The notes beneath the pieces were generated by a model. The model was not told where the DNA came from. It made no database searches and was given only the letters and a program-made list of their open reading frames with translations. From Skeletonema tropicum (lineage: Eukaryota; Bacillariophyta; Thalassiosirophyceae; Thalassiosirales; Thalassiosiraceae), in the NCBI GenBank assembly GCA_037178625.1, contig CM074137.1, positions 310,001 to 374,000 on the forward strand: a stretch of DNA of 64,000 nt, written 5' to 3'. Within the stretch, counting starts at the first letter, position 1. Every line of letters begins with the position of its first letter. Below, piece after piece: positions 41,948-53,906 of this stretch. Both the position numbers and the translations under genes were made by a program.

Positions 41948-43427
41948 ACTATGCCGAGACACAATCGGTGGCGGCGTCGTGTATAGTGGTTATTGCTGTG
42001 TCTGAGGAATCAATATGCTGTGGAAATTATCTTACATTGATTGGGATGCGAATACTTACTCATTCCAACAAAAATGAATGACGATGCATAATATTACTAT
42101 GTACCAACTGCTATTCCAGGTGGCTGGATACTTCCCACTTCTAGTTGACTACGAGAACGTCCGCGGTGGGATGACCTTGCTCCTACTTTTCGAGGACACC
42201 AGGCTGCCATTGATGCGACGAAAGCCCTAGAAGGAGGCGGCTGAAGTTCTGCATGTTGATGGGGCTGTTTTAACTCTCTCTCTCTGTGTGTGTGTGTGTT
42301 TCTAGAGTAGGTTGACTAATATTTTAGCACAGAGATACGTGCAAACATTGGTGAAGGTATTTTAAATCGGGCTAAGGAGAAAATCAACAAGTGCCTTCTT
42401 CTTACGTGGATTACCATCTTCAATCCGTTCACCCTGAGAAATTTGCGAAGTAATCATTGATTGTTTCCGACATGCCGCAAGCAAGATTATCCTTTGCTGT
42501 CATGTTACATAAATCTGAGTAGTTTGAAAACTGGCGAGAGACCACGAGGCTGCGGAGTGCCAGTTGATGCTGCGCTGTGTTTGTTGCGGACGATCCTTTC
42601 AGCTTCGTCTAGCGCCTCTCGTGCATCATTGAGCATTGTCTGGAGTTGCCCAATGAACACGCGTTGAGGTATTTGGGGGCGGGATCTATCTTCTTCCATC
42701 CCAGCTTCTCACGGATTGAGCGGATGAATGGGAGAAGGACTCTTTCAACCATTGAATTGTCTGACTCACATCTTTTTGCCAAGTTTTCCCTTTGCAAGAT
42801 TCTGAGGACGATGGCCCTCCGTCCACAAAGTGAGTCGAGAGGCACGTGAGCGCGTATGCTTTCGCAGCCATCGGTGAATGCGCGGCCCGCCTGGAAACGC
42901 CTTTCAGTTCTTGCTGAGAGTAGTTCTTTCGTGTGATACCCAAATCAGGATTGGTCACGCAACTGCAACCATAGCAGCTTTGCTGTCATGTTGCTTACAG
43001 GGCAATCGACACTTTGAGGTTCAAGTCCATCCTTCTCAGCTCGATCTTGATTCTTTTTGGCTTCTGCATTAGCATCTTTTATCCCTTTAGCTGGATGCAA
43101 CAGGATTCTTCAAAAAGTGCAGCATCCATCAAAGTGCTGCTCTTGCCAACTCTTGCTTGATCTTTCGACGACTGCTTTGCTGCATCTGCATCTGCATCGT
43201 CTTCATCGACATAATGCTGCCAACCGGAGCTTCAGTGTGCATGATTGGTCTTCCATGTTCTCAAAAAAATTTCCAGCAAGTGAGACCGAATTAGGACGCT
43301 GAAGTCGTAACGGCACTCCTTGCATGTGTTTTCGTTAAAAATGCCAAGTGTCACATATATATCTAATTTGCCCCCGAGGCAGCAACGTGTCACTCTATCT
43401 TTATGACATCAACATCCCGAAAGTACA
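41948..43427. other. Spacer between STAND genes 1 and 2
   Basis: The first 200 bases match the 3' flank of gene 2 (47755-47960). A (CT)n(GT)n tract lies at 42271-42300. 42505-42958 on the minus strand contains possible decayed coding sequence, listed separately. 42960-43427 shows nothing I can identify. Confidence 0.5.
42505..42958 (-). pseudogene. Possible decayed gene, unknown
   Basis: Two minus-strand frames give protein-like text: ILQRENLAKRCESDNSMVE with LLPFIRSIREKLGWKK (42845-42720), then RVFIGQLQTMLNDAREALDE (42660-42570). They would join across a frameshift near 42690. No family was recognised and no start is convincing. Confidence 0.25.
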
Positions 43428-43600
43428 CCAATCTATCTGGTATTCAAACTACAATTAGTAAGACAAGCGTGATAGGGCGATCCGCGACTCGAAGCTTCTA
43501 TTCCTACCTTCTTCCAGCGTGACTCGTTTCGCTGTCACATTCGTTCACGCTAAAAAACACCAAACACAAAACTCTACAACTTCCAACTTCTTCCAACTTC
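43428..43600 (+). promoter_or_regulatory. Conserved upstream region of STAND gene 2
   Basis: It contains ATCTATCTGGTATTCAAA, ACAAGCGTGAT, ATCCGCGACTCG and CCAGCGTGACTCGTTT in the order seen before gene 1. A transcription start is not identified. Confidence 0.45.
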
Positions 43601-43678
43601 CAACGCTTGCTTGTTGTTTGGCTCTTTGTCTTTGCCAACATTATCATCTCTACTAGATGATAAAGGGTCTCGTTCAAC

Positions 43679-46600
43679 ATGAAAATAAGCATGCAGTGCA
43701 GTAGTACGATGCAGTGCGGCAAATCAACAAATAAATACCTCAACGATACGTCAGGAGAAGCAAGAAGCAGCGTACCACTCTCGAAGTGGATCCTCTCGTT
43801 CCAAAAATCGGATTCATTGTTAATACCGGCGCTGCGGCTCTCTTGTTCCCTTGCAGACGAAATTTGCAAACTATTAGAAACCGGTCGACCGCCTATGCCA
43901 GGTGTTGATTGGATAGATAGCATTGTAGTTTACTCACAGCCAAATAATAATGATCTGAAGGGCGGCGGTATTGAAGGTAGATTTCTCACAGATGATTATA
44001 ATGATAACATTCATATCGAAATATTACCGACCTTGTTCGACAAGACGGATAGCAATGATGATGTGAGACAGGTTAATGAACTCTTGTATTCTCTGGGAAT
44101 AGTGTTCTATCAAATATTTTCGAGGGGGGAGCGGCCTGCTGAGCTTGAGCAGAAACAAAATGGAGAGACACCTGCTAACAGTGTGCTTGGAAATGTGACC
44201 GAAGAATTGTCGGAAGGCTTCGATCCTTTCCATAGTGGTGGCGGAACAGCTGACGTGAACGAGGTTCATAACCTTTTGAATGATTACAACTTGTCCGATG
44301 ATGATAGCACATCATATAATGACATGGCTTTCCAAGGAGGCGATGGTCCCACCGCCAGGAAAAAGCGAGCTCAAAATGAAAATTACCACTCGTGCTCAGT
44401 TTCGGTAGAGCCATTGAAACAAAAAGGAGTCCCGATGTCTGTTTGTGATTTGATTGCCAACATGCTGGATAGCGTCAATGGGACTCTTCCCACAGATGAA
44501 ACGTACCATGACATGTCTGATGTGAGAGATGATCTGCAGCTCATGCTAGATAAACCCTCAATCTATCTCTACGATCAAGATGTAGGAATGTTATCATCGA
44601 CCGGACTGCAGGTTGGGGACACTATGTATGGGAGAAATGCCGAATTATCCACCATCAAGGAAGCGTACCGACGAGCAGTGTCAGGTGGTAACAACGAGTT
44701 GGTAACGATTTACGGGAAATCAGGAACGGGCAAATCAACATTGGCGCTTGAATTTGGGGATTTCGTGTCATCAGACGGGGGCATCTTTCTATTTGGAAAG
44801 TTTGACCAACGTCAGCAGGGCAAACCCTTCAGTGCATTGGCATCAGCTTTCAACCAATATTGCGGCATTTTGTTGCGAAGTGGTGAACTTGCTTCATCGA
44901 GGCAAAGATTGGCTCATCAGATCAATCATGTATTGGGAAGCGAGGCACATCATTTGGCCAAGCTCATATCCAACTTGGGAACCGTTTTGGGTCTGGAATT
45001 GAATTGTACCATTGACGATGAAGGATGTATCAACGCTCAGAAGAGGCTTCAATACCTGCTGTGTCGGTTTGTGGAAGTGATATCTAGTACATTTGCTGCC
45101 ACCGTGATATTATGTCTAGATGACTTGCAGTGGGCAGATTCCGCATCCATTGCAGCTGTGAACCAACTCTTACTTACCGGTGGCCCCGCCTCTCAAAATG
45201 CACGTCTTTTTCTCTTAGGGTGCTATCGTGAAGGAGAGAACGGCAGCTGTAATTCACTTTGGAAGTCGTTATGCAATATCGATCATGTCAACGCCAAGTC
45301 CACTGACATCAAATTGGATTGCATGGATGAAGAGACCTTGACCACGATGGTTTCGGAGGTATTGTGTCTAGCGCCGCGTCTCACTCAGTCTTTGTCGAGT
45401 ATAATATACCACAAGACAAAGGGGAATCCGCTCTTTGTCTCTCGGCTGATGATGTCGCTGAGCAAGGAAGGTCTGCTGCGTCCAAGCTTGAGTCGGCGAC
45501 GGTGGGAGTGGGACACAGAGAAGATTCAATGCCAGAAGTTACCTGACGATGTAGCCGTGTTCTTCACCAGTTCGATCGAAGCGTTATCTGAAGATGTGAA
45601 AGCGAGTATATGCGTTCTCTCGTGTTTTGGGTCGTCAGCTGCGACTGCATTCATCAAAATATTGGAGAGGCTTCTCCAAAAGGATCTACTCGCAAACATT
45701 GATACAGCTGTAAAAGAAGGGTTGCTGGACAAGAAAGATGGTCGATACCATTTCAGCCATGACCGTATCCAAGAAGCTGCATATAACATGATGACACACC
45801 ATTATCGGCGCCTCTTTCACTTCAGGTATGGTATGGCTCTGGCGCCTCTGGCGGCTGAAGAGGGAGACGACAGTCTTTTGTTAACAGCTGTGAATCAACT
45901 CAATTTAGCAGGCCCCGAAGGCGTTCAAGAAGCAAGCCAGAATGTCATTGTTGCTGATCTCAATTTACAGGCCGGGAAGAAAGCTATGGAGATGTCAGAT
46001 TTTGTAGTAGCATACTCGTATTTTGATAATGGGATAACGTTTCTGAGAAAGAAACACTGGGAGGAGCACTACACATTGAGTCTAGAGTTATTTGACTTGG
46101 CAGCGAAGTGTGCTCTCACTAATGGGGACGTTGTCAGCTTGACATTCCTCTATGAGCAAGTGAAAGCATATGGACGGTCGTACGAAGATAAGCTGAACGT
46201 CACGTACTTCATCACATGTGCATTAGCCTCTTCATCGAGACTACCGCAGTCAATTGATAGAGGGCTTGATATTTTGGCGACTCTAGGCATTGACCTTCGA
46301 GGTAATGTATTGAGCATGGATGCTTGCGTGCAGGAGACGAAAGAGCTACTGTCAGGTTACACCGATGATGAAATATTGAACACTAGACGAATGATCGATC
46401 CAACTATGATCATGGCAATGAAGTTCTTAGGTCAATTACATGTTGGGATGTCACAAATTATGCCTGAATCAGCTCCGCGTGTGATGCAACAAATTGTCCA
46501 ACTTTCACTATTACACGGCATGAGCCCAATTTCTCCACTAGGGTTTGTGTATCTTGGCTCGTACGTAGCCAAGCTTGGAGATATCAGCGGTGGGTATCAC

Positions 46601-47668
46601 TTCGTAAAGCTTGCACATTCTTTACTAGACAAAGTGGGATCCAGGGAAAGTGCAGGCGAGGTCATTTACATCGGTACACATGTCAGAGCATACGTTGAGC
46701 CGTTCCAGGCCACGTTGGAATATCACAATGAGGGCTATGTAGCCGCGATGGCATCTGGTGATATCATCCAAGCCGCTATCAACATTTTGATCGGGGTTAG
46801 CATGTTTTTCTTTGCTGGTGTGAACTTGGAAATCGCACTTGAAAAAGTTTCTGAATCATCTAACTTCATGCATGAAAGAAAGATACCAATATTTTTCATA
46901 CAAACGCAATATCCCTACCAAATTATGCTCAAGTTGATTGGTAAAGACGAAAAGCCTAAGTATGATTCTGCCGTGGAAGAGAATATTCGTGCAACAAACA
47001 ATAGCGTCATGATGACTTACTACTTTTTAAAAGCGTATATCAGCTTTATCTTTCGATCATACGATGATACCAAACACTTCACAGAGAAGTACTTGGGTGG
47101 CATTGTCAAGACTTGGGCACATTTATTAGTCCAGCATGCATTTCATGCATTTTATATGGGTCTCAATGCCTTCTGGTTGGCTAGAATGTCGAGAGAGGGG
47201 CAACAATGGCAGCAAAGGGGTAACAGATGCAAATTAGCGTTGCAGAAATGGGCGGAATCTTCCCAGTGGACATTTGAGAATAAATGGTATCTGTTGGAGG
47301 CAGAGGAATCATACTGCAACAATGATTTTGATGGGGCAAAAGTATTTTACGAAAAAGCCATATCATCAGCGAGAGATCACAAGGTAAGATGAGATTGGAG
47401 TGAATTGACTTGACTGTTGTTCGTCTGATTGCAACATTCTTTACTGACGGCAGCTCTGTTTTGGTTCCAGTTTGTGCATGAAGAAGCTGTGGCTTATGAG
47501 TTGGCAGCGTACTTTTATTTGGATCTCAGAGATACCGGAAAAGCGAGGGAGTACTTTTTGCTGGCCCATGAGAAGTATCACGAGTGGGGAGCATTTGGGA
47601 AATGCGATAGTCTTTCCAAGTTTATTGAAATTACTTTTGATGCGTTGCCAGCTGGTGTTAGCCCTTGA
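43679..47668 (+). CDS. STAND-type NTPase 2
   Basis: Exons 43679-47383 and 47471-47668, same splice sites as gene 1; 1,300 residues. The start is ATG 43679 (MKISMQCSS...), because the ATG used in gene 1 (MSGKE) is ACG here (DTSGE). Kinase-like part, Walker A and LDDLQWAD are all present, and the centre (44400-46150) is nearly identical to gene 1 at DNA level. Differences cluster in the first 120 codons and in several C-terminal blocks, e.g. GVSMFFFAGVNLEIALEK and TEKYLGGIVKTWAHLL. The last exon ends early: CGA in gene 1 (SSRQSS) is TGA here, which removes 23 residues. It lies in tandem, 1.7 kb after gene 1. Confidence 0.85.
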
Positions 47669-48148
47669 CAAAGCTCGATAGTAGAAAAGATGCCGTTTAA
47701 CATGAAGGTCGAAAATTGGAAGCGTCCGCCACAACAGTAAACTATGCCGAGACACAATCGGTGGCGGCGTTGTGTATTTTAGTTATTGCTGTGTCTGAGG
47801 AATCAATATGATGTGGAAATTATCTTACATTGATTGAGATGCGAATACTTGCTCATTCCAACTAAAATGAATGACGATGCATAATATTACTATTTACCAA
47901 CTGCTACCTATTCCAGGTGGCTCGATACTTCCCACTTCTATTTGACTTCGAGAACGTCCGCGTTGGGATGACTGGTAATAAAAGTAGTATCTGCGGGTGA
48001 AGCCGCTTAGCATGGTGTCATGGTATATAGTGTCATGGTAGATATCAGATATCCCAACCATTTTTTGAAAACTGTACCTCAGTACAGTTTTGCGTAGAAC
48101 TCTGGTATGTTTCTACGTGAGGGGCAAAACTGTACCTCGGTACAGTTT

Positions 48149-48813
48149 TAGCGTAATGGAATTTCAAAAGGGTGAAATTTCACTACTGCAACTTTCGTGA
48201 AATTTACAGGGTGAAAGTTGCACCAATTTTGGCCAACAATGAAATTTCACAAAAATTCTGGCGCGAACGGATGGTACTGAACCAACACGTAGCACAAAAA
48301 TAACCTAAGACCCTTCATTCCACCAACCACCAAACCCCAAAGAACACCACGCACCATCCAAAATGTGGTACAGTATGTGGAATCAACTGGTGCTATTTCT
48401 GGTCGCATCACGTGGTTTGAATGTTATGCAGGATCATCTGACTTCTATCGATTGGTTGCTAAGCCTCTAATGTCTATGGGAACTGTCGGATCGATGGATT
48501 GTGAGCGTAGGGCCAAACCTCTGAAGAACAGCATTCTTGTGAAGGATAGGAATAGGATGAAGGATCCAACTGGTGTTGCACTTCTTCGAGGGAAGGAAAA
48601 CCTCCGTCATATCATGGATGCGAAGAAGATGCTTGGAAAGAAGCTTGCTGACAGTCTCTCTTAGAGTGATGTGTTGACTGCAGAGTGCAAAGTATTACGA
48701 CTATCTCAGGATAAGCTAGAGTGAAATTTAATCCCTTGAAATTTCTGAAATTTCTGAAATTTCAACCTGCAATTTTCAACCCCCTCCAAAAATGGTGAAA
48801 TTCCATTACGCTA
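48149..48813 (+). mobile_element. hAT deletion derivative, 8-bp TSD TACAGTTT
   Basis: Ends TAGCGTAATGGAATTTCA and TGAAATTCCATTACGCTA are perfect 18-bp inverted repeats. TACAGTTT stands at 48141-48148 and again at 48814-48821. Removing the element plus one octamer restores the alignment with 50440-50460. It still carries the C-terminal coding part of a transposase. Confidence 0.9.
48365..48664 (+). pseudogene. hAT transposase C-terminal (dimerisation) fragment
   Basis: About 99 codons, ending in TAG at 48662-48664. DFYRLVAKPLMSMGTVGSMD, CERRAKPLKNS and DRNRMKDPTGVALLRGKENL follow the hAT dimerisation pattern (short helix, small residues, then C/S-E-R, then K-x-R-N-R and N-L-R). There is no catalytic part, so it is a remnant left by internal deletion of the element. 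Because the domain is intact it might still form dimers if expressed. Confidence 0.65.
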
Positions 48814-49029
48814 TACAGTTTTCAAAATAGGGAGTACCTAGGCCTTGTGTAATTTGTTACTCTAGAGAATAAAGCATGAGCCATGTGTGGCCTATTATTA
48901 TTATTGCGTACAGGGGCTACAGTTTTTTTTGAAAAAATGCCGTTAGGAGCTGCCTAGCTTTGTCCGCTAACGACAGATGTTACCGTGAGAGGAAATACAA
49001 TCTCCACGGGCGATGTTTTGTAAGTATTG

Positions 49030-49516
49030 TACTGTCCATTTGGAATGAATTTGCAAGTACCTATTTTGTGCGACGCTTAACTTTTTTTCTGGTGGGAGTT
49101 TCAGCTCCGTCTTTATATCGTCGCGCTCGTCAGTTCTCTCTCCGCGCGACTATCTGACCGCCGTTTGTGATTATGTTGGTAGCAAAAGTGCTAAGCGTCG
49201 CACAATTAAGCAACCTCGTCCAACTTGCTCCAACTTGAAGTTTTTCAAGTTGAGATAAAAACCAGTACCGTTTCTTCATAAGTTGATTCCTACGTCCATG
49301 CGGTACTCATATGCCATCAACCATCAAAAATGGACCCAAACCATGGTGAAAAATGGCTTCCTACGACCCTCAATAACACAGTAAGTAGAAGGGTTTTGAC
49401 CTTACTTGCAGTGGTAATCTTCATCCCTTGGCCATTAGGATCTTATCGATACCTTATTCGCCACCATAGGCCCGGTTTTCAAATTCGACTTGCAAACTGA
49501 ACCCCAATGAACAGTA
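49030..49516. mobile_element. 487-bp TIR element (TACTGTTC family, copy 2)
   Basis: Begins TACTGTCCATTTGGAATGAA and ends CCCCAATGAACAGTA. It matches 6839-7344 in inverted orientation across nearly the whole length. Nested inside the TATCCC element. Confidence 0.72.
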
Positions 49517-49588
49517 GGGTTAGCCGTTTTGCCTCTCAAGTACGTAGAAACATACATACATCAAAGTTTTCAAAAAATGGTTGGGATA

Positions 49589-50358
49589 CATTCTGTGTGG
49601 AAGAGGCCTCACGGTGCGAACCACCGTTAACCCACCCAAAGCGCCGGCAGTTGCTTCAAGGGACGGGTACAGATCGTAAATGAACCAAACTGGCCGCTGC
49701 ATGAAGAATATTGCATGAAGAATATTGGCCTGCTGTTCAAATCACGTTCCTAATCCACAATCTGTATTATTTCACCGTTTACACCAACACACGCAACATC
49801 CATGATATCCCTGTTCATATCCCATCTAAACCCCCCTCAAAGCTCCCGTCACCAAGACGGTTGCGTGTGGACACTGCGAGACAACGGAAGTCATGTCGAT
49901 AGACACAGCGGTAGCAAATCTCCAGGACGTTATTACACGTCATCACGTCATTACGTCAAGCGTCAAGCAGCCACGAAGGAAATAAAGACAAAAAGGAACC
50001 CAGTGACAAGCTTTAGTAAGTAGCGCATAAAAATTCGAGTCTCTGACAATAGCAACACTATCGATGATCAACTTCGACACTGATCACTTTGGCAGTAGAC
50101 TGGACCGATAAATTTGCTGACAAACAAAGTTGTATATAAGCTTGCTGGATCATTGCTTTCTTCCCAGCCAAATCTTGTACGTAGTGGATCTGTAAGTGAT
50201 TTTCTCACAACGCTTAAAGTGACACGTGACGCCACAAAGTGTTGACAGACCGCCGTACAAATTTCCAGCTGCTGTTCTCTTCACCTTGGCTTTCATTCTC
50301 TACTTCCCTCCTCCCCACCAGCTTAACTTGAATGCAGTATATACACGTTGAACCATGA
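49589..50358. other. Spacer, no gene seen
   Basis: Unique-looking sequence between two TATCCC elements. Short open frames (e.g. at 49711 and 49802) lack any recognised pattern. Confidence 0.5.
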
Positions 50359-50687
50359 TATCCCAACCATTTTTTTGAACGGCACCTCGGTGCCGTTCTC
50401 TGTAGAACTCTGGTATGTTTCTACGTGGAGAGGAGAACGGTGCCGTTCTCAAAAAAGGCAATAGGCCTCAAAATCTTTGTTAGGATAAAGCATAAGTCAA
50501 AATGTGGCCTATAGATCTTATTATTGCATACAAGGGCTACAGCTTTTTTGAAAAAATGCCGTTAGGAGCTGCCTAGCTTTGCCCGCTAACAAACGGGATT
50601 TCAAGAACGGCACGTTCTCAAGCCCTACGGGTACTGGGCCCAACACAAGAACGGCACCGAGGTGCCGTTCTCAAAATGGTTGGGATA
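50359..50687. mobile_element. 329-bp TATCCC-type TIR element with hairpin ends
   Basis: Left end TATCCCAACCATTTTTTTGA, right end TCAAAATGGTTGGGATA; TGA stands on both outer sides (50356-50358, 50688-50690). A stem AACGGCAC-CTCG-GTGCCGTT lies next to the left end and its counterpart (AACGGCACCGAGGTGCCGTT) next to the right end. A second internal stem GTAGAA...TTCTAC is shared with the element at 48051. No coding capacity. Confidence 0.8.
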
Positions 50688-50857
50688 TGAATATCTATTG
50701 ATGTTATAATAGTGGACATTTTCATAGAGCAATATCAGAGTCTGACCGCGACATAATAGTTTGAAGTCTCACCATTTCATGCAATTGAGTTCGCATGAGA
50801 CACAGAGCCCGGTACATAGGCCTTTAAGACTGCTTTGAGCTTAAGGTGGAACAGAAC
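50650..50857 (+). repeat. 208-bp direct repeat, copy 1
   Basis: Identical by eye to 53907-54114. It starts inside the right end of the TATCCC element (AACGGCACCGAGG) and ends inside a GGTGGAACAGAAC terminus. The two copies enclose 3,049 bp. Confidence 0.88.
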
Positions 50858-53800
50858 GATCGTCACATCAGTATAGTAAAGAGGGTCCGCCAGTAGTAAG
50901 GATTGAACGGACGAGCAGACAACATCTGAGAAGCGAGCGGCTTTCAAAGAAGAACGACGTCAGATGCAGAAAGATTTGTATTCAAATAATGACGGAGTGA
51001 GAAAGGCGTATACCAAACCAAAGTGAAAGGAAGCTGGTTGCGAGGTCACTCTTTGCTTTATCAACACGCAGGTGCGATGACAACAATGAACATTTGAATG
51101 GGAGAGAGACGCTTGGAATTTGGTTAGTAAGGAGGACCCGATCAAGACTCCACAACGCATTTTCCAAGCAGCTTATTAAATTTTAAAGTTTGGTGAACTT
51201 ATTTTAGAGTCAACGTTCAAGGGTTTTGTATGTCTTTTTCCCCTTCCCACCCTCACAACTCTCTACGATGATGCGGATGGTGGGTTGGAGTGTATATTAG
51301 GTTGTCGCACAAGGTGCGTGATGGTCCGGGGGGGTTCCTGACGCGTAGGACCCCTCCAGCAGCTCTTCTCTGCTCAATTTCGATCGGCATGGGCAGGGGA
51401 CGTCTACTCTACGGATATTATTATTTTCCGGGGGGGTAGGTTGGTGAAGGACGTGAACGCCTTCTAGCAATTTGCTATGCTGGGGGTGTACCACCATCAA
51501 CTTTTGCTGATGGGGGACGGATGATGGATGTTGTATCGATCGATGTGTGGTAGAAGACGGACGTGTTCATCAATCAGTCAAATACATATTTCATAATTTT
51601 TGGGGAGACCAGATGCCGCTAGGGGGCATCGTCTGTGGAAGTTCCCCATCGAGCTGGAGTGTTAGTCATTGTCGGATAGTCCTCAAGCCAATCTGTATAT
51701 TAGTAGCGGCTGGCCACGGTCTATCCTTTGTGGAAGATATGCTGACATATTTTTCGCTGATTGGGGGACGGTTGATGGATTTTGTGTATCGATGGGAAAC
51801 CGAGGCCCTGTCCTTCCTACTGGGACCATCGGTGCCACATGTGTTGCTACGCATGCCACCCTTCCAACACGTCTTATGCATATGTCAACGAGTTCTTCAG
51901 CAGTTGCCCTACCAATCTCTCCTCCACGGAAGCAACAACCCGGTCACATAGTGAGAGGGTTGCCTACGCCTGCTTACCTATCTTCGGGGGAAGATGCTGC
52001 CGACGACCATATGCTTACTCCCAGTTACTTGCTGCTTCCGTATACAAGTCTACCATGTGCTTCCGTATACAAGATGATGAGAGGCCCATTTTCTCCGGGG
52101 TCCCTCTGCCCCCTACAGCTAGTAGCGGGTCTTCTTCTTGTGTATGGATCTGATTATTGCGATGAATCTCAGATGACATCATGCGGTTTGGAACTGCATG
52201 GTTTATCTAGCACGGAGATAGCACTCTAGATCAACAGGAGTAATGTGTGAGGGTATGATAGTCGAGGTTAGGTGTTAGTTGGGATACCGGGGGGGGAGTC
52301 ACCTGCGGTGTTTGGGTGACGCAATAAGATCCTCTTCAGTATTTGAATAAACATTTTATTCTGGGATGTTCATAAGCTACTGTCATTCGGAAGATATGAA
52401 CACCAGAGCTGGTTTGAGTTGCCATCGTAGGCAACAATGGAGGCTGACGATTACTCTTATGGAGACGTCAGACCTGGACGGAAGCGCTTGCACAATGGAG
52501 AAGCTGTGGACGACCGATCGAATGCCGAAGCTACTATGGTCTCTTGGTGTCAGGGGTGTAGGGCAGGTACTCAGTCAAGCACTCCACTACATCTCTACTG
52601 ATCCCATGCGGCTTGGAATAGCGATATGTTGGGCATGCTGCGACGCGATGAGGAAGCGAAGGCTGACGCAAAGCTTGGGGTTGTGTGTCATGACTGCTGC
52701 GCGGGCATGGTGTGTGTGTAACTTGGCCTTCGGGTATTACACGTCTTTCCCAAGCCCGCATAGATGGGAAGATAGGAGATAGGCATGCCCCAGCAGTCGG
52801 TAGTGTTCACCCGCTACCTAGAGGAGCCAAACAGACAAAAGCAGATAAAAACGTGGTTGCCACTTGGCACAGCTAGTATCAAGGAAGTGAGTGGAACGCC
52901 ACATGTAGCTTTCATGACCTTGCACCATGCGTCTGCCAAACGACGTAGCCACTCTGATACAATGGTTTTCCGGGGGGGTTATGTGATGATTACGAAGGGA
53001 GAAAGCCTCGCTTCCAGTTTTTAATGAGGAATGATCCAGTCTACGCTACCCACATTTTCCTCCTCACGGTCACCGAAGGGGATGCACGGTTCGTCGTGTC
53101 GTGACAGTCAGAAACATTGCTGCCCAGATGAACGTCCTTGGGCGGGGCGGCGGGGTTCAGCGCTACTTCGGGAGGAAGGAAGATGAAGGCATGAACAAAT
53201 CAGGATTGGATCTTGTGTTCTGCCGTGAAACGATGACGACTTGATGAGACGCCTGGTAGAGTTGAGTCAGAGTTGGATGTGCCTTCAAGGGTACCACTGG
53301 TTACGCAACAGTGACCAGGAGGAAGGGCATGATGATGGCAGAATGTATAATCAGGGCTGGATCGTGTATTTGCAGCCAATAGGCTACAGTTACAGATAAA
53401 AACGAGGGTGCATTGGGGCCTGGTTGGGTGTAACTCGCGTGCTCAAGGATTGAACGTGTCGTTGAGTGTTAGATGAAGATTGGAATCAGTATCTTTGAAA
53501 GAGGGAATTCAAGTCCAATGGGGGTCAGAATTATCGTTGCAGCAGATTGGATGACGGTCTACAACGGAGTATTCAGGGAGTTTTTGGAGTCGGCGAGGCA
53601 AAGGACCGTCCTTTCCTAGCAAGATGGATATTGGATGACGGTCTACAACGGGGTATTCAGGGAGTTTTTGGAGTCGGCGAGGCAAAGGACCGTCCTTTCC
53701 TAGCAAGATGGATATGGAGGATTACAGCTTAAGGGTGTCTATGAGGGGAGGAACTACGGTGCAGGCACACAAAAACACCCACAGCGACCGTCTAGCTTTT

Positions 53801-53906
53801 CGACAGAAGGAGGAAAAAGGAAGGAGCTGAAACCAGGTTAAATATGGCTCCACGAATCGGAAGGATAAGACGCACCCTTGGGTATCTGACGTACAAGTGG
53901 AGTTGA
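50858..53906. other. 3.05-kb segment between the direct repeats, no recognised gene
   Basis: The composition differs from the neighbours: G-runs such as CCGGGGGGGT occur at 51330, 51430, 52290 and 52970. Open frames exist (51669-52229, 186 codons; 52366-52782, 138 codons) but none has a recognisable motif and none begins in a clear gene context. A degenerate internal repeat (GCTGATNGGGGACGG, then ATGGAT and TATCGAT) appears at 51504 and 51757. It may be a non-coding or decayed mobile segment. Confidence 0.45.
53547..53714. repeat. Two tandem 84-bp repeats
   Basis: Units 53547-53630 and 53631-53714 differ at about one position (CAACGGAGTATT against CAACGGGGTATT). Each starts TTGGATGACGGTCTACAACG and ends CTAGCAAGATGGATA. 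The length is a multiple of three, so frames on both strands stay open through the repeat, but no gene was established. Confidence 0.9.

Larger units (their letters stand above)
48051..49588. mobile_element. TATCCC-type TIR element with hairpin ends, carrying two nested insertions
   Basis: Ends are TATCCCAACCATTTTTTGAA and its inverted complement (TTCAAAAAATGGTTGGGATA at 49569-49588). Next to the left end is a stem AACTGTAC-CTCA-GTACAGTT. The body aligns with the shorter element at 50359-50687 once two inserts are removed: the hAT derivative 48149-48813 and the TACTG element 49030-49516. Sequence GCCGTTAGGAGCTGCCTAGC is common to both bodies. No matching target duplication was found at its ends. 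47669-48050 before it is the 3' flank of STAND gene 2. Confidence 0.75.

Noticed and set aside
43018..43028. B-box-like GGTTCAAGTCC
   Set aside because: The upstream sequence has no A box and cannot form an acceptor stem by eye, so no tRNA was called.
51669..52229. 186-codon open frame in the 3-kb segment as a real gene
   Set aside because: No motif, no start context, several overlapping frames of similar length, and degenerate repeats inside; left as unassigned.
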